Assembly: GCA_958496175.1 (NCBI GenBank)
Contig: OY292276.1
Coordinates: forward strand, 32,322,449 to 32,386,448
DNA length: 64,000 nucleotides
Source: Sisyra terminalis
Lineage: Eukaryota > Arthropoda > Insecta > Neuroptera > Sisyridae
Direction: 5' to 3'
How positions within the stretch are numbered: the first letter of the stretch is position 1; each line of letters opens with the position of its first letter. Shown piece after piece: positions 13,056 through 26,740 of the stretch. Under the pieces are notes generated by a model, which was not told where the DNA came from, did no database searches, and saw only the letters and a list, made by a program, of their open reading frames with translations. A program made the translations under genes and the position numbers.

Positions 13056-13474
13056 ATTTTGATTTTTGCGCCATTTATTAGTGTTTTCTATCGCGCGAGC
13101 GTTCCGAAAGAAAAAGCTATTTTTAAATATTTTTTAAATATTGAAGGTTCGAACAAAGAAATTTTGCTCGCATATTTTCTGGAAAATCACTGTTCAAAGA
13201 AAAAGCTCAAATTCGAGCATATATTCGTTTGTCGCCCGAGATTTCTAAAGAAAAAAACTTTTTCATTTGCAAATATATTGTAATACTCTAAACTTGCTTA
13301 AATAAACTTTTGCTTAAATAACTTTTAATGTCCAAATAGAGCTTTTTCTTTAAATCATGTGTTCCGGGAAAATGTGCAAGTGATAATTTCAGAACTCTCG
13401 AGCGGCTAAAAAATACCAATTGATTGGTAAATAATTTCATTGTTTAGTGCATACTTAATTTTAAAATATATATA

Positions 13475-13640
13475 GTTATCTTAGATACTTAGGTATGTAA
13501 GTTACTTTTTTAAGTTACAAGATAGTTCTTTTTATGTATTATCTAAATAGTAATTACTTTTTGTTAAAAAAATAGGAACCAAAATACAGTAATTTAGATA
13601 CTTTAAAGTAGTTAAGGTACTGTTTTCTGGTGACTTATCT
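13475..13640 (-). mobile_element. Partial copy of the AGTATCT-rich element
   Basis: The reverse complement (CCAGAAAACAGTACC, CTACTTTAAAGTATCTAA, ACTGTATTTTGGTTCC, TTGTAACTTAAAAAAGTA) aligns with the first 170 bp of the element at 49678-50247. Confidence 0.65.
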
Positions 13641-14256
13641 GCCAACTGTAACTGCTTGTTCCCAATTTGCGGTCTACCTCTTTTATAATATTTCAGACAT
13701 GCTTCTAGATTATTCCATCTTTAGTGCATTCTATACTATTCCTTACTGTTAATCTTTTTTTCTCTTAAATCATAAATCTTTAAAGAAACATCTAAAACAT
13801 CTTCCATTCCATTGTGCTTGACCGCTTCCTCTTTACTTAACTCTATGGTTTAGTGAGAACACAGCAGAACGCTAGATGCAAGACCTATGTTGACACAATA
13901 TGCACACACACATGTTCTAATCTTAAACGTGAAAAATTCGATCAAATTATCCATTAGTGAAAATACCATCTCTTACACTTATAGGTAAAGATCCAAATTT
14001 TCATTTATGTTTTTCTTTGGTTTCCTTATTTTAACGATTTTTATATTTTGATTTTAGATGAACTAATACTGAGATGTTTTGCAAATTTTGGTGAAGATGC
14101 CCTAGAAATAGTGTGCAGAAATTGAATAAATCATAATTTAAAATCAAAATCGTTAAAAATAATACAATTGAAATTTACAATTTGTATTGTATATAAACTT
14201 AACATTAACAAATAATGTACTACTAGGTGGCCGACAAACAAAAATGCCTACTGCCC

Positions 14257-14432
14257 CTACTGGTGACCGAATGGTTAAGGTGGCCGCTCCGACACTGGTA
14301 GGGGTTGGGTTCGATTCTTGAGTCAAGAAAATGTTCAATATTTCTTGATTTACGAATTTTTATTAAATCTAGAGTTGCTAAAGTAAATAGTTATAAAATT
14401 TCGATAAGTAACAATTAATAAAAAAAATACAA
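14257..14432 (+). repeat. tRNA-Ser-like SINE, copy B
   Basis: Head CCTACTGGTGACCGAATGGT, B box GGTTCGATTC, body TTTCTTGATTTACGAATTTT, and tail GTAACAATTAATAAAA. It aligns along its length with the copies at 12.88 and 17.37 kb. Confidence 0.85.
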
Positions 14433-14539
14433 TGCCTATCAGATATTTTTTTTTAAACTTTCTGTTTTTAGTCTTCTAATACTAGGTTTAAATTACATTT
14501 AAAATCATAGACATAAAGAAATAAAAAGGATCGTAGAAT

Positions 14540-15190
14540 AGAATTAATGAGCAAGATCTAAACATTTTTTGAAATGTTATAAAAATGTTATTTCTTAATC
14601 TTAATCTAAACATAGCGTAGCTGTTAATATTTGATTAATTAATATTATCTGTACTTGATAAAATCTACGAAGTATTCATTTAAAAATGCAAAAAATGCCT
14701 TAAAATCAAAATGCTTAAAATTATGTTCTATTGGTTCAGTATTAAATTGACGTCACAATACGAAACTTCAAAATCGCATGGACGTTTTGCTTTGACAAAC
14801 GAACTTTAACACAAACGGAAAGGTTGCTTAAATCGTTTAAACATTATGTTAATGATTTAAACCATTCACTATCTACACAATCGCTATTCCTTTGAAAGAA
14901 TTGATAGTAAATTGTAGGATATAAAAGTTGTGAAAAACGTTAAAAATTGTATTAATTATTACTGTTCCTATGGTTACCGCTCAATAATCTGTTCATATCT
15001 TGGTTTCAGTACACTTATTAATGTGTACTATGACGTCACAAGAGATTCATAAGTACACTTTTTGTTTTAGACTCTCATTTGTTCATTAAAATTTTAACAA
15101 AATCTTTCAAAATACAAGTTTTTCATACTAAAATTTGGTTTTCCTTTATAAATAATATTCCTTATCTACTTAAAAAATTGGTGTTTATGG
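14540..15190 (+). repeat. 650-bp repeat family, copy 1 (two TGACGTCA palindromes)
   Basis: It aligns from end to end with 30797-32055 (after removing the insertion) and 38570-39230. Shared blocks include GACGTCACAATACGAAACTT, CGTTTAAACATTATGTTAAT, CCTATGGTTACCGCT, ATGACGTCACA and AATACAAGTTTTTCATA. TGACGTCA occurs at 14748-14755 and 15031-15038. No ORF or terminal inverted repeat is visible. Confidence 0.85.
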
Positions 15191-16149
15191 TCTTTTGACA
15201 AAAACTTAGTAAAAAGTCTAATTTGTAATCAATTGTGAAATCTTTTTTTTTGTATATTTAATTGGGCCTGTTTTTCTAGCTTTTAGCCACCTTATTTACT
15301 GTATATTTTACAGATATAGAAATTTATTTTCTACTTTCAATCATCATGGGAAAAGTGAAAATATTATTATTTTTCGATATTAAAACCGAGAAAAGTGCGC
15401 AAAATTACTCCAACGAAAATTCAATACCAAAGTAAAAGTTTTCAAATTTTATTTTTTACTTTTAACTCTTGACAATATTATTTTGAAATTGAAATGTTAG
15501 AAAAGCTCTCATGGGTTAGGTTAGGTTTCACTGCAAAAATTGAGTATATTATGTATAATATTTGCTCTTTGTAAGCTGCTCCTATTTCTATTATAATTCA
15601 GCAAATTCAGCTAAAACTTTAAACTCATTAGAACACGGTTCAGTTATGAAGTAAATATAATGGCGTCGATAATTGAAATTCGATGACTAAAAAACAAACA
15701 CTTACCTAAGGTAATGTTTTTGTTTCAAATTAAATATTAGTTTGTGTTAAAGTAAATTTTTCACCAGCCATTATTTTATTAAAAATGTTTTACTTTTGCC
15801 AGGTTTTTGTGTGGTTTTCCTTTTTCTTTTACTTGAAACTTGAAAATTATATAATATGAAACATTGTAGCTTTAAAATTTGTAATTTTCAAATATCTCTT
15901 CTCATTCGGAAAGCAGAAGAAAAACAAAGACGCATATTGAGAAAACCGGGATTGAAGATTGTTGCGTTTAACTCATTCATCTCAGTGGAAATCAGTACTT
16001 TTTTCATTCGCTTTCATCTTCGTCTGCAATGCCATCATTGCCACGATACGTTACCATGCTAGTCAAATAATAAAAGCGAATGAATAAAATCAAAAAGTTT
16101 TCACGCGAGAGCAAAACATTTATTTCGAAAGTCGTTTAATCAGAGAATC

Positions 16150-16480
16150 TGTTAAATTTTCAACCATATACGTATGGGAGTTGGATGGAAAGAGAGGGCT
16201 GTATGTACATGTAGATTCACATCCACACATTCCCTTATTTTAGACCATAAAATAACGGGAGGACAAGTTTTGTCTCGAAGGAAAGGAAGCCATTACGTAC
16301 AACTGTTACTAATGTACATAGAAAGAGGTCCTGCTGAAATGCGGGAACGAAGAAAGGAGAACGTCAACGATTTCCAACACACAACCGACATTCGGCAGAG
16401 TTTTAGCGACACGAGCAACCAAGACGTTATCTCGGTTCACAAACGGTTATTCTATTCCGCCACTGAAAACTAGCGACCCC
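16150..16480. promoter_or_regulatory. Less AT-rich island with a 99-codon open frame
   Basis: The plus strand is open from ATG 16174 to 16473 (hydrophilic, no recognised domain). Composition is clearly richer in G and C than the flanks. It could be an exon or a conserved regulatory element. I see no splice or family evidence for coding. Confidence 0.25.
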
Positions 16481-17371
16481 AATTTTTCTACAAAAAAAAA
16501 TCATTCTTCATAGGCATGAAAAGTCTTTACAAAAAAAAAAAACAACTTGTTTCTAACTAAGAATTCGCTATTAAAATAATACATTAATTCACAAAAGATA
16601 ATTTCGTCTTTTTGTCCCATTTATTCCTCTATTGGTAGCAATTAACATTGTTTCATTGCAATATTCCAATATTGACACCCTGCAACTATACAGTATACAT
16701 TTCTCTTTCAATTAATAGGTGCAAAACGTTATACTGAAACTAATGATGATAATAATTAGCCAAAATTACACACATATTAAACATTTGTTTATATCCATTT
16801 ATGGTATATGCATATAACACAATCCGATACATTAACCAACTTCAATCAAAATTGCTAAATTGCAGAAATTTCAATAGTAAATTGAATTTTTACGTTATTA
16901 ACCAGTGAAATGGATATCACTATATTAGTTTTATTTATAAGACTTAAAATAATTGAAACTTTAATTACAAATTAAAAATGAATGAAGAAGCACCAATTTA
17001 TTGTAAGTAGTTCGGAATTAATTTCACTTTCGCTAATGAAGATGTTAATGATTATTAAAGAAGTGATTCAAATTTTACCTTCACTTAAAGATATTTAACC
17101 CGAAACGGTGACTATTTAACAAAAAGCTAATGTTAACAATATGTAATTTGCATTGTTAAACGCCAATTGGAATTTTCCGTTGCAACCAGAGGCGGATTTA
17201 CAAAATTCTCGCTAGTAGGCTATTCAACTTTTGGTGCCCTTACTGACCTCTGGCCTTCGATACCCTATTTCATATTAATCATAATAATTAATATGAATCA
17301 ATCAATAATTACGTTTAATCTATCAATGGAGTCGTAATTTGTATATAATTGTGAGTAATAAGTATTAATAC

Positions 17372-17548
17372 AAGCCTACTGGTAGCCGAGTGGTCTAGGT
17401 GGCCGCTCCAAAACTAGTAGGTAGTGGGTTCGATCCCCTTATTGTGAAAATTTTCAATATTTCTCGATTGCGGATTTAATTTAATTAAGCCTAAAGTCGG
17501 TAAAGAACCTTAGTAGTTATTAAGTGACGGTAAATAACAATTAAAAAA
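17372..17548 (+). repeat. tRNA-Ser-like SINE, copy C, with target duplication
   Basis: This is the best-preserved copy: GGTAGCCGAGTGGTCTAGG (A box), GGGTTCGATCCC (B box), the shared body, and an A-rich end. It is flanked by the perfect direct repeat AGTATTAATAC at 17361-17371 and 17549-17559, as expected for LINE-mediated insertion. Confidence 0.92.
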
Positions 17549-17559
17549 AGTATTAATAC

Positions 17560-19453
17560 TTGCTAGCAAACGTTCAGCTTATGAGTATTAAATATACCGA
17601 CAGTGTAAATTTTCTTTTTGGAAATGTATTAAAAAGAAAATCATGTCTGATGAAAATGATAGAATTCAGCGAAAAAGCGAAACAAAATTAAGCTTTATCG
17701 CTTTATCACAATTAAATTTTGAACCGCATGTTAAATTTTAGTCATGTGACCACATTTATCGTTAAAAACCTGCAACTAGCATGCGACTGCATGAAAATAC
17801 ACCTTAAAGAGGTGTCGTGGGACACCCGACATGAACAAATTTTCAAGATCTTCTAGATCTGAATTTTTCCCAATTTATACTTAATTTTACGATTTTCAAT
17901 TAAGCCCTGCGTCAAACCCAAAACATAAAGAATTAATATTTTTTTCTGAATAATTAAAAATCCTTTTGAGGCCTTGAAAAAATCAATATTGTTCTAAAAT
18001 AATATTTTCAAAAAATAAAAAATGATAATTTGGAACTAAATATCAAAAGAGAAAACAAACTGTATCGCAAACCAACTCAATAACTTTTGTTAGTTGCGTA
18101 TTGTGATAATTCTTCTTTGTAATCTCAATTTACAAGCAATTAAAAATTCAAAGCAAAATAATGAATTGGAAAATCACAAGCAAAAAGTCTTAATTGTACT
18201 TACTTCAAATTTTTATTTCATTGCTAATAATTTGAATATTATTCCGTTTTTGCAAAAAAAAAATGCTGTCCTCAAATGCAGGAAAAATGAAATAATAAAT
18301 AACTCTATATATGTACATACTTTGAAATAAAATTCAAATTCCTGTTACCTAGCATCATATTTTAACAAACTTTCAGCATTCTAAGATTCAGGTATCAGTT
18401 ACTACCGTTTTATGTAAAACATGTTTCTAGTGAATTAGTATATCTGTGTGGAGTATGTGAATGTGTGATTTTGAAAAGTCAAAATTTGATTTGTGAGGAT
18501 AATTCAAAATCGAGATAAATAAAAATTTTGAATAAAGTCGGGCTTTATGAAATAAGGTAAAAACTATAATTAACTTAAATAAATATTATGGGACACATTC
18601 TATATTTATATAAAGTAATTAACAAGTAATACGTATATCTGAGTATCGTATTTCTGTAATTTAATGTCATAAATTCAATAATAATTCAATTCTCTGTGTT
18701 AATGCAAACTTTGCTGACTTTCTAATTAAACTTTGCTCTAATTAAATGATTTAGTATCTCTTTTTCATTCAAGTATTTAAATAAAATTAGTAAATTTATA
18801 TAATTTATTTCAACGAAATTAATATACTATTTCTTTTAAATCTATCGCTATTGAATATTATTCCCATCGTTAGAATTTTTGCAAACTGGTTTTCTTTTCT
18901 TAACATTAAATAGTGAAGTTTGCTTTAAATCTTTGTGGAGCCTATTTATTTATAATATTTTTTCTTAAGTGTTAATATAACTTTTTTCAAGATCTTTCAT
19001 TAAATAAGACATTGTTTTCATTTTGTTTATTGTATTCCAATCATTTAAAGATTTTTTTTTGTTTATTTTTTATTATATTACATTGACTTTCCGAAAGATA
19101 CCATCGAAATGCAATCCAAAAAAATATCGTAGTGTGTTCTATGCCACGTAGTCAAGATAACTCCAAAAAATATAAATAATATATAAATCTATGACAAAGA
19201 ATGGCCTATATAAAGAAGAATTCTTTAAAAATCGAGTTTCGGCTGCGTTTTGAAAACCAAAGTTTCAAAATCGTAATTTTTGAGATACAAATGCGTACAA
19301 AAATGTATGGCAAACAGATTTTCATGTTCGTAGGTCAAATTATAGAGAATTATCTAATAATCAATCAAATTCTAAATTGAGCTTCGAAAGTTGAATGTTT
19401 TTTTCGTTGTCTTGTGCGCTGCATCAGAAAGTGAAATGTAATCAGAAACGCAT
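17560..19453. other. AT-rich intergenic DNA
   Basis: No gene, RNA or complete mobile element recognised. Confidence 0.5.
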
Positions 19454-20345
19454 TTAAGGATGTTACGGAGGTATGTGAAAATGCTACCAGATAACTAAAA
19501 ATTTAGGAGAATATCCCTTATTTAATGCTAAAGCACCTGAGATTTCAAAGTGATTAACTAAGTTATTAAAAAATTATTGCAATTTAAAAATACTATGATT
19601 TTACACGTAATTGAGATTCGAACAGACTAAATTTATTTTTACTAACAAAAAAAATGTTACCAAGCATCTCAAACTTTCAAAAATGTAGTTTAAGCTTTAG
19701 GCAACGTATTTTGCATAAGTTTATTTGAATTCACTATACGGTTTTAAGAAACAAATTTCAAACAGATCGAAGTGTGGTTTTAACTTGATAAATTAATGGG
19801 TGTATAAGAAAGTGCTACAACACTGTCGTCAACTGAGACATACCGTCTTGAATATATTACAAGCTGTGTTGGTACATTTGGTTAGATAAAATTAAAACGC
19901 ATAATTAATTTTTCTCACACTAATGAGAACACTATATAAAGTGGAAAAGATTAAAATATGTCAAATAATTGATTTTCTGTGTGAATTATGAACATGTCGC
20001 ACATGCTCACTAACATCATGTGAGAGAGACATACTTAAGTTACCAGCACTGTCAACCTGTAAATTCGACAGCGTTATCACGTTTATATTATTTTATATAA
20101 TGTTGAATTATTAATGTAATTTTTATTTTTCCCCAAAAGTTAGTTACAAATTTTCTATATTTTTTGTTTTTTCTTATTTTATTGAAAATTTTTGGTGAAA
20201 TTTATGATTTTGTCTTAAACTACGTACAGTGTTTTTAAATATCGACCTATTTATTAGCCTTATGATACGCTATACGACGTAATTATTTACGAATTTCTAT
20301 TTTTATATACTTTTGTCACCAATTATATCTCCTTAACATCCTTAA
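19454..20345. mobile_element. TTAA-flanked non-autonomous DNA transposon (892 bp)
   Basis: The ends are TTAA-GGATGTTACGGAGGTAT and the complement of GGATGTTAAGGAGATAT, followed by TTAA. A TTAA duplication is the piggyBac target type, though the GG terminus differs from the usual CC start, so the superfamily is open. No transposase frame lies inside. Partial copies are at 27.5, 47.12 and 47.32 kb. Confidence 0.75.
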
Positions 20346-23300
20346 AGTTAAAGAGTGAATTTTGAATCAAAACAAGTGAATAGTGTATACTGATTTAACA
20401 ATATTTATTAAGTATATTTTAGTCTAATTTATGAAATTTAACTTTAAATTGAATTTATAAAAGTAAATTATTAACATGAACAAAAGTTCAAACAAAATGT
20501 ATTTATGAAGTATTGCCTCAGATAGTATTTCGATTGCCAAGCAATCTCAGCGGTGGTATTGTATCTCTCCGTCACTACTTTATGATGAGTCATAAAATAA
20601 TCGCAAATCGATCTCAATTTACATGCTAAGCATTTTTCTTTTTGTGATGTTGTTGTTAGTTGGAAGAGATAAGTGTTCTCACTTCTATTTCTTTTCTTTC
20701 TTTCTTTCACTTCTATTTCGAAGCTAGACTTCGACAAGCTTGCGCCCGCTCCCCCCGAAATAATTTTCAACTTGTGCATATTTATATTCGCCAGATGTTC
20801 TTTATATCTGTTCTTTAATCCTTATTTGACTTTTAGTTTGACTGACATAGCTATTATCATTACAACTTTTGAAAAACCCACCTTCTTTGTCGTTTATTCA
20901 GCCTTTATACCGAACTGTATCTATACCTTTCTAATTTTAAGGGAAATTCTTGGATGATAGAGTAGACAAGACCAACGGTCTCCTTGTCTTTCCGCAGTTT
21001 GCAAAGTGGTTTCTGGCAGCTTTTTCCTCCAAATAACCCTTTTGAAGATTTTGTCTACAATTTTGATAAGTACTTAAACAGATTTGAAATATGTTTAGTT
21101 ATTATTTTATCAAATTAGATATTTCCGCTGACTTTGAACTGAACAGTTATACTGTGTAAACAATATATAAAAAATATTTTGATCTAATTTATGTAACATA
21201 ATTTACAAAAGCAAACTATAAACATAAATTTGAACAAAAGCTCAAACAAATTTATTTTGATGCTAATTATCTATTTTGGATGAATTTTTGATTTTGTTCC
21301 CCAGGTTCGTATTTTGATTGCCAAACAATCTCCCTCAGTCGTCATTAACTAATACTTGATCGCTCCTTAACTTTTAAATACTATGTGATGAGTCATGAAT
21401 CTTATTATTTTTTTGCCATGTAAAAGTTGAAATGCCAGTAACGAAAGGGAAAGTAAAGCTTATTTTTTTGCAATAATTATTAATTTAATGGATTTTTTTA
21501 TAAGTGATTCAATATTATGATCATTTTATTAAAACTGAACTAATATTTTCTGTTTCAATTAAATCAACGATATGAAAGATATATTTAAAAAGACGGTTGT
21601 GAGGTATGATAAATATTTTTTTAATTAAATTATGAAAAATGTATATTGGTATATATTATTGGACAATCGGTAAAATTAAGCATTCCCATTTATGAAGTTC
21701 AGCGTGATATATCACGTTGACAAAGTAGAAGGTATCGGCTAGTACAGTTTAAAAAGGACTCTTGTATTGTAGCTTTGTAATAAAAATATTTTTTGATGTG
21801 GTTTTGTTTGGTAATATATTAATACATTACATATCATTGTGAGCTTTTAACTTCAAAGAGCAACTGTCCTTAATTGATGTAATAATAATCGTTTTGTTAT
21901 TACAGCAAATACCTACAACCAAAATTCTCTCACACAAAACGTAATAGTACGCGTCTGTCTACGCTCATGGTAGACTTATGTACAAACACGTATGTACATA
22001 TATATGGTACTTATATACATACGTTCTTCAATCGCTGTTAAACGCGATTAGTGTTTAACATCAACATTTCTGGTTCATCAAACATTGCAAATGATAATAA
22101 TCATTTGGAATGTTCATAGAGTTTATCCTTCCCTCTATATCTCATATGGGAAATAATAACAATAATATTATTATTACAACTGCTTAGAATCTAAATTTGA
22201 ATTTTTCTTCACTGGCATTCATACAACCGTTATTCCTCACTCAATTTGAAGATTTAATTTGCAATTTTGTTTGCTTGGTTTTAAGTAGGTGTCACATTTA
22301 ATACAATTAATACAATTCCGTTTATAGAATTTATGTTAAAGAGAATGAGGTCATCAAAGGTAAATACAAGAGATAAATTTACAGCGTTTTATTTGACGTA
22401 ATTTATACAATTGCCTCATTCTGGAATACTGGTAAGCTCTGGGAAAATATATTTTAAATATTTCAAAACGAATGCCTCTCCTTTTGTCAGATTTCATGAT
22501 TCGTAGTTTTAATTAAATTATTTTTTATGTAATGTTATAAATCGAGTGAAATGAAAAGGCCAATTATTCCAATTATTGTTTCTCTATATTTATTAATAAA
22601 ATAAACATAATCCGTGGGATTTGAACCAACGCTGTTGCATCTGCCTTTATGGAACACATAGTGTCATTAATAACATAGATGATTAGCACGGCATTACCGG
22701 ACGCTTAAAAGCGTCCATAATAATACTCAACCCCTACAGTTGATGTAGTGAACAGGTTCCCACCTCATAGTCCGTGCCAGGTCTCTTTTATAATTCGGTA
22801 TAAATCAAATAAAAGCTTTATGTCCTTATTTGAAGGTCAATATAAGCTAATAAGATAAAATCAATTCAATGGTGCTTAAATATAAAAAATGGGAGTACTT
22901 TATTAAAATCGCAAAACTGAAATTTACATTTGTTGAAAAAGTAAAATTAAAAAAAAAACATTAAAAACAAGGGAGAAAAATGTTTTAAGGTAAATTCGTA
23001 CATTCAATACGCAGTGACTTGCTTTCATATTACCCAATCACTTTGAACTTTTGAATAGGAATGTCACTTTCAGGTACATGAGTTTTTGAAATGTTTTAAA
23101 TTAGCCATTCAATATGAGCCAAGTTTAACCGGTTTATATCGTCCTTTTCCATCCCATCCTCTTTTCCCATATTATTTTTATATAAAGCAATGAAGTAGAT
23201 GACACACCGCTCATCCTCCCGCGTTTATGGAACTCATACCCAAATCTCAATTTATAAATTTAATTCACCAGCAGCAGGATCTAGTCAATGGATTTCATCC

Positions 23301-25737
23301 AGAGAAAAAGCTTATATTTAAACGAGAGCTTAGTGAAAAATTTTCATGAAAACTTTATGACTTATTTGTAATGATATGGAAATTGTAATTTGCTTCTTTA
23401 ATATTTGATTTGATAAATTACACATCCGGGTTGAAACTTCAAACGGAACTATTATTTTAACCTTTTATATTAAAAGTCAAAAACTGTACATTTTGTAATT
23501 TGACGGTTCGAATAATTGAAGAAAAAATTTAAAATTCACTTTGACGCATAAATACAAACAGGGATAGTATCGATTTGTAAAAAATAGACCACGTGCGAGT
23601 TAATGTGAGTTAAACAGACCCACTAAGGGTTCCGTACACACTTGTATAAAATTGATTCACGAAAATAAAGTTTCAGAGATAGATTTTTATCTGTATTTTT
23701 TGAATATAATTTGAATTCCTTCTTAAAGTAAATCTTGATCTGAACCTTAAAATCAGCCTCAGGAATTATTCAAAAAAAGTATTTTCAAGCATACATACCT
23801 ATTGAAACTTCAATATAAAAGTACTATTTATCTACTTGATACCAAAGAGAAAATTCAGAATACTTTTCATAGTTAACCTTATCAATGAATCTCAACTCTA
23901 TACAAATAATTCATGAATATCATAAAGATGTACTTATGATTACACTTATAAAATAGAGATTCCTAAATCAAATCGAAAAGTATTTTATCAATTTATATCA
24001 ATCAATTGTTGTCGATCGATATTAATAGTTTAGAACCAAGGAATAAGCATTTAAATCGCTTTAAAAAAAACGATCGTTATGCAGAATAGGCAAGATGACA
24101 GCAACCAAATATCACTAAAATCTTGCATTTATTTAATAAAATTTGGCTTAGGGAGCAAAACACATATTTATGTTTTCATTAAGGGTGTAATTGATAATTA
24201 TTTTGATAAAATAGCACTAAAAATACGGCGATCCGCCGTGATATGTTCAACACCAATCAAAGCACATGACGTCATAATTAAGTAAGCGAATGCGGTGAAA
24301 TGAGGTGAACTTCACATATCAGACGGAAGTATCGTGGATGGATAGTTCAGTTGATAGACCTAATTTGACTAGCGTTTACATTATTATTTCATTCTTTTTT
24401 ACGTTTGGAACGTACAAAAAAATACATCGACAGACAAAATATATCTTTAGTTTACAATATAGTTCATCAAAATATTTATGCAGCTTTAGTTGAGAATGAA
24501 GTGTCGCCACAGCGGAATTTGTCATTGTTATAAGGAAATGTGAAGGAAAGGTGAAGCATTTAAAAACATAAATATCTTAGATAAATTATCTAGTGTATAC
24601 GTTTGGATCTTAAAGGTGACGTCACAAAATGACAATTGTTTCTAGTAAATCTATAATTTTACAAAAAAATATTATCTTTCATAAATAAAATACATATATT
24701 TCTGGACACTATAGGATATTTTTTCAAAATTTATCATCATGCCTATTGCAGCGATAATTTTTATAAAATAAATGCATTTATCGAATTATATTTCAAGCTT
24801 TCCCGTGCTATGAAAAACTACAAATAAAGCAGACCAATTTATTACTCAAATATAACAAACGAAGATGATTTAAAAAAAATCCAAAATCCAAAAATTTTAG
24901 CTCATTTTGAAGTAGTTTTTATCAATGTCCTTAGGGTTTTTGTTATAAATGTGTCTTATTTATTTAAAAATTTTAAAAATATACTATGATTTTATTGTTT
25001 TTAGAATTTAATGCTCTATTTTAACGAAATCAATAGTGTCAGGATCATTTTAAATTAAACTTCATGATGGTTCATTTAAAATGAAGTCTTAATCCAGTTT
25101 CAGTATTCTTCAATTTTTCAACCTGAATCCCAAAAAATTTAACACAATCGTTAGTAGTAATTCATAACTCATTATCGGTTTAATTTCGACCTGACATTGT
25201 TACGAGTATACAACTACGGAAATGAAATCAAAGGTATCCGTTAGTATATACATATATAACTTTTTAAATACTGCATTTAATCCTTTGTTGTCAACTTTTA
25301 AATTTTCTTGGTTTTTACTTTTAGTGTAGCTTCTTCTGTCTTACCAAATTTTATAATTTATTCTAGTTCAGCAACAAATACCATGTAGATTTCAAAGTAT
25401 TGGTACTTGTGAAAGCAGAGTTTGTCAAACATATAAATGACCACAATTTTTGATTGCGTTGACTTACAAACTCAATTTTTCAGGTCAAAGGAAACATAGA
25501 CCATAGTGACCCCATGTTATGGGGTCTCTCAATTTTCTCAACAAGTAGTTCGCATGAGTATTTGTTTAAAAACACCCTGTTTTCACTGTATAAACTGTAA
25601 AGAAGTTTAATTATTCACATTAATCGTAATTCATTTAATCGAGATTAAATTATTGTAAATAGAGCCAAACAGCCTTCTGGTTTTCATTCACTACTAAATC
25701 TGTTTTTGTTTATATACGAGGATCATCCGAACTGTAG
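20346..25737. other. AT-rich intergenic DNA with scattered repeat fragments
   Basis: Contents include two similar blocks near 20.46 and 21.22 kb (AACAAAAG(T/C)TCAAACAAA, CGATTGCCAAGCAATCTC-like), suggesting an old local duplication, the tRNA-like piece at 22.6 kb, a CCCACTAAGGGTTCCGTACA fragment at 23.62 kb typical of insect repeats, and an isolated GGTGACGTCACAAAATGAC near 24.61 kb. No gene is supported. Confidence 0.45.
22614..22716 (-). repeat. Minus-strand tRNA-like fragment with terminal hairpin
   Basis: On the minus strand the piece ends in GGTTCAAATCCCACGG, a good B box. Its upstream part (TAATGCCGTGCTAATCATC) is only weakly A-box-like. It begins at a perfect hairpin, GGACGCTT-TT-AAGCGTCC on the minus strand (22699-22716). 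The whole looks like a decayed tRNA-derived SINE. Confidence 0.4.
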
Positions 25738-26010
25738 TTGTTTCTTAACTAATTTTTCACCATCGGTACTACATCCCAACTTTCCAAAAGCAAACTATTC
25801 AAAAGAATAACCAGAATGTTACGTATATTTAAAATAGGGACTCTGTTTCGTATTTGAGTACTAATATTATTCATAAGACTAAAATCCTTTTCAGCTTCTA
25901 CTGAACTGATGTGATTCAGATATTTTTTGCCTTTTGAATACTTTTGGGAATATTATATTTTTTCTGTATTTTGTAAGAAATTTTCAAGAAAATCTCTTTG
26001 ATCATCGATA
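25738..26010 (-). pseudogene. hAT transposase C-terminal dimerisation domain fossil
   Basis: The minus strand reads SVEAEKDFSLMNNISTQIRN, then ILNIRNILVILLNS, then a Trp-containing stretch and a stop. This matches the order of the hAT C-terminal dimerisation region (typically SS.E.ERGFS.MN.I...RN.L....L). Upstream on the same strand a broken frame gives YNIPKSIQKAKN. It is a different lineage from the hAT remnant at 27.8-29.2 kb and lies on the other strand. No terminal repeats were recognised. Confidence 0.65.
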
Positions 26011-26479
26011 TGTAACACCTGCGTGTGATTTTTTCAAACGATTTAGAAATTTTAGTTCATTTATGAATTATGAACGAGGGTAAAAGAATTTAACCAGTTT
26101 CTCTAAGCTAAATTTTTTCTTAGCAAATAGTTCGTGAAATCGTTTAAATCCCATCACTGTGTAGATTAAACGAAACATAAATAGGGCATTAGATAAAAAT
26201 TTCACCATGATGGTTTCATTTATTCATAAGAAAATGACTCTTGACAATAGAAGAATAAAGTTATCCTGTACGAGTTCTTTTTTTACCTTTTGCGATACGA
26301 AACCCTAAAAATGATTGCTATTCACAGTAGGTTCTTTACTGTTTCAGAGTTAAAAAGTAAAAGCATGTTTTTAGAAAACCATAATCCGAATCATTAGGAT
26401 GATGTGGGAAATTCGGAGAAAAAACGTAAACATTTGACATAAAGACAAAATACGTACACCACATTTAAAGCTTATTACG

Positions 26480-26740
26480 TGACGTCCAACCCTTAAATGT
26501 GTTCAATGTTCACATTTCCTCTCATTTAGTCTTCAATCATCCAATGCTTGTTGAACTTCACAATCAATCAACGCCCAACCTCTTACTCCCGCAAAATAAT
26601 CTCTCGCTTCGGTTCGGTCCAATTTCAACGATCATATATTTGACGAGAACCGTTCTCAAAAACTTTTACAATTCACAAACACATCCCTTAATAACTAACA
26701 CCATTGAACAGAAAACTAAACAAGAAACCTTGACATGAAC
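26480..26740. promoter_or_regulatory. Less AT-rich island
   Basis: A stretch with GTGACGTCCAACCC, CAATCAACGCCCAACCTC and CTCGCTTCGGTTCGGTCC. An open frame of 79 codons shows no family signal. Function is unknown. Confidence 0.2.

Noticed and set aside
20471..20779. 102-codon minus-strand frame with Lys/Arg-rich centre
   Set aside because: It arises from a CTTTCTTTC-type low-complexity stretch on the plus strand; overlapping frames on both strands are equally open.
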